A stretch of DNA of 64,000 bases, taken from Daphnia carinata (Eukaryota > Arthropoda > Branchiopoda > Diplostraca > Daphniidae). Shown here in pieces: positions 61,996 to 64,000 of the stretch. Under the pieces are notes generated by a model. That model did no database searches. It was not told where the DNA came from and worked only from the letters and a program-made list of their open reading frames with translations. The stretch is from the NCBI RefSeq assembly GCF_022539665.2, contig NC_081333.1:10786971-10850970 (forward strand). Reading direction: 5' to 3'. Each line of letters begins with the position of its first letter. Within the stretch, counting starts at the first letter, position 1. The translations under genes were made by a program, and so were the position numbers.

Positions 61996-62342
61996 TTTGG
62001 TACGTCTGCAAATAGAAAAAAAAATACATATATACTTATATATGTTTTATAAGAAAAAGAGAGACTGGGGTCAGACCTCGCCAGTTTTTTAAAGAAAAAA
62101 GGGTTCGGAACAGTTGGAGAGTACCACTTGGCTTGTGCCATTCAATAAGGGAGGAGGAGGTAAAGAGACGATGCAAATATAGAAGAAGAGAAAGAATCAA
62201 AGAGCAAAATAAATAGTACCTGCCGGTTTGAACTAAACGTTGTCATCAATCAATCACAGCGAAAGCGTATGCGTGCATGGCTTATCCATTGCATTATGTA
62301 GCAATAATCTAGCACCATCCTCCTTTGACTGTCACGGGGCAG

Positions 62343-62358
62343 AAAATGACGTCATTTT
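62343..62358. promoter_or_regulatory. Extended CRE palindrome AAAATGACGTCATTTT
   Basis: The TGACGTCA core lies in a perfect 16-base palindrome and is 359 bases from the previous copy. Further sequence just right of it reads AATGAATGTTCATT, also symmetrical. Confidence 0.35.
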
Positions 62359-62530
62359 AATGAATGTTCATTTTCTTTTTGATTCTTTCATTCTCGTTTT
62401 CTTATTTTTCTAAGCGGCGATTGATGGAGCCGAGAAACTCTCTTTGTTTGATGCCATTTTTTTTCGGTACATAAAAGAGAAATGACGGTCGTTGTTTGAT
62501 GAGCTTCATCATCTTGTGGACCAACCCATT

Positions 62531-62545
62531 CCCCCCCCCCCCCCC
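62531..62545. repeat. Poly-C run of 15
   Basis: The only long C/G homopolymer in a window dominated by A/T homopolymers. Confidence 0.95.
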
Positions 62546-63556
62546 TCTAAAGAAAACTGTATAGAGTCAAGTAAAAGTGAAAAGCTTAGTTGGCATGATA
62601 TCCCCGTTGCTTTTAATAACCAGTGAATAAAAGAATCGTCTCCGTCTAATTGAAACGAATCACTAAAAGCTTTCTAAAACATTCGAACGGTCACGTTGGG
62701 CTAAATGGTATTTGTACGTGTTACACGCTGAAAGAAAAACCGCCGTCATTAACGTCGTCGTTTGTAGACTGGCAGCGTGTAAAGAGTATCGAATCCGAAC
62801 GGTATCTAGGTTGATGTAGAAAGTTTTTCATAGTTCACCAACCACTCGGACGCCAGAGAAACGTCTAGAGAAACTCTTTTTTTTAACTATTAAAACGCTT
62901 TAAAACGCAACAAGGGGAAATAAAAGAGGTTAAATTGCGAAAAAAAAAAGAAAGAGGGAGACGAGAAAGAGATGGATTACGTGGATCACCTTTTTCGAAG
63001 AAATAATCACGATACGTTATTCACTATAGAGTGCAGTAATAAGGTAAAGGGCAAGGTACAGGTCATTTTGGGTGCGTTCCAAAATTGAAAAAAAAAAATT
63101 ATAATACCCGCGATGGTCAGGTGTGTTATCTATCCGTTGAAATGTACACTCTACGGAACATGCTGCTCTTCACACTGTATGTACAAAACCGTAGATTTCT
63201 TGGGATAGATACACAGAAAAGCGTAGCACGAACAAGAAAAGCCAAACTTTGCAAAAAAAATCGATGGGATTCAATGCTGTTTTTTTTTTGTTTTTTTTTG
63301 CCAGACGACAGAGACCCGATTCTTTACGTATAGTGGCAGGTGAATTGCGGATGTTGTTCGACAACAAAAACATCGGCCGACACTCTTGCAGCCTGTGGCG
63401 GCTTTGCGGAATGCTAGGCAGGTCAACATTTAGAGAGAGGGAGAGAGAGAGAGAGAGAAAGAAGAAGAAAAAAAATATGAATAAGGACTTTTTTTTTTTG
63501 TAGTCGAGACAGATCTTTTTACCTTTCTCACCTGTGTGTGTCGGCTCGCGCTGACA

Positions 63557-63623
63557 ATGGAACAAAAGGGGGGCCATCGGCGAGTCAACACTTGTCGGCT
63601 CGGGAACCTGTCTTTTGTTAAAG
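63557..63623 (+). other. Possible first coding exon at the right edge
   Basis: ATG in a good context (GACAATGG) opens a 22-codon frame (MEQKGGHRRVNTCRLGN at its start) that ends AAG before the strong donor GTGAGA at 63624. A matching second exon would lie outside the window. Chance is a real alternative. Confidence 0.12.
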
Positions 63624-64000
63624 GTGAGAATATCTAAAAATTGAAATTGAAAAGCAAAAAAAAAGAGGAAAGATTGAACACAATCCAATCTCTTGTATTC
63701 ACCTTTTTACCTTGTTGTTGGTTATTTATTTATTTATTTATTTTACATTTTTTTCTTTTTTGATTCGCAAAAAGACTGGAACAAAAGAAGACAGATGATG
63801 CCGATTTTTAGGGTCGAAGTTTGTGGATGATATCCCGGTGTTTCTTTCCTTTTCCTTTTGCTTTTTTCTTAAAAATAAGTCTCAACAGATTTTCGAAAAT
63901 GTGATAATCGTGCAGAAAGGAAAAGCTTTCAAAACAAATCAGGGATTAAAATCAGACGAGCAGCGCGCGTTCCATCTTAGATAATTCGTCCGCATTTGTT

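Larger units (their letters stand above)
52991..64000. other. Gene-poor right end of the window
   Basis: No confident gene is seen apart from the low-confidence entries listed. The stretch contains TG, GA, GAA, TA and GC microsatellites, a poly-C run at 62531-62545 and two TGACGTCA palindromes near 62 kb. Small frames such as 53146-53352 and 60716-60898 are mixed in composition but unrecognised. Confidence 0.5.

Noticed and set aside
1-64000. tRNA, rRNA, known microRNA or CRISPR array
   Set aside because: I found no B-box/A-box pair, rRNA-like block, seed of a well-known arthropod microRNA in a hairpin, or regularly spaced direct repeats.

Overview
This is eukaryotic nuclear DNA, most likely from an arthropod and probably a branchiopod crustacean such as Daphnia. 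That assignment rests on one well-supported gene, a knirps-family orphan nuclear receptor (an arthropod-typical family), on spliceosomal introns with branch-point/polypyrimidine/AG acceptors, and on very dense A/T homopolymers and TG, GA and CTT microsatellites. The genus is an inference. No prokaryotic-style operons, tRNA, rRNA or CRISPR arrays were seen.

Layout. Bases 1-2057 are 5' flanking or 5'UTR-intron sequence ending in a strong splice acceptor. The receptor gene follows on the + strand: a short exon (2058-2135) encodes the first zinc finger, a 4.66-kb intron (2136-6793) splits the DNA-binding domain, and a long exon (6794-8267) encodes the second finger, the knirps-family basic box, a long low-complexity region and two C-terminal CtBP-type repression motifs. 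As printed, the reading frame breaks by one base at a CAA (poly-Q) tract near 7907. Skipping one base gives about 516 residues ending in the CtBP motifs; the literal frame stops at 8059 after about 447 residues and loses both. There is no ligand-binding domain, as usual for NR0A receptors.

From 8268 to the right edge (about 55.7 kb) I find no second gene that can be called with confidence. This gene-poor tract next to a developmental transcription factor could be its regulatory landscape. It holds low-repeat islands with homeodomain-, POU-, bZIP- and nuclear-receptor-like sites, including six perfect TGACGTCA palindromes where about one is expected by chance. It also holds several exon-like intervals and small ORFs of low confidence; the best is a 58-codon signal-peptide ORF at 61642-61818.

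The main repeat signal is an interspersed family seen in three places and both orientations (about 19320-20390, 36560-37640 and 52735-52990). Its hallmarks are AAGCCCGAC/GTCGGGCTT hairpins and a 32-bp near-perfect palindrome centred on GAAGGCTATAGCCTTC. At 36.6-37.6 kb it forms a tandem pair of roughly 0.5-kb units. I do not recognise it as a named family.
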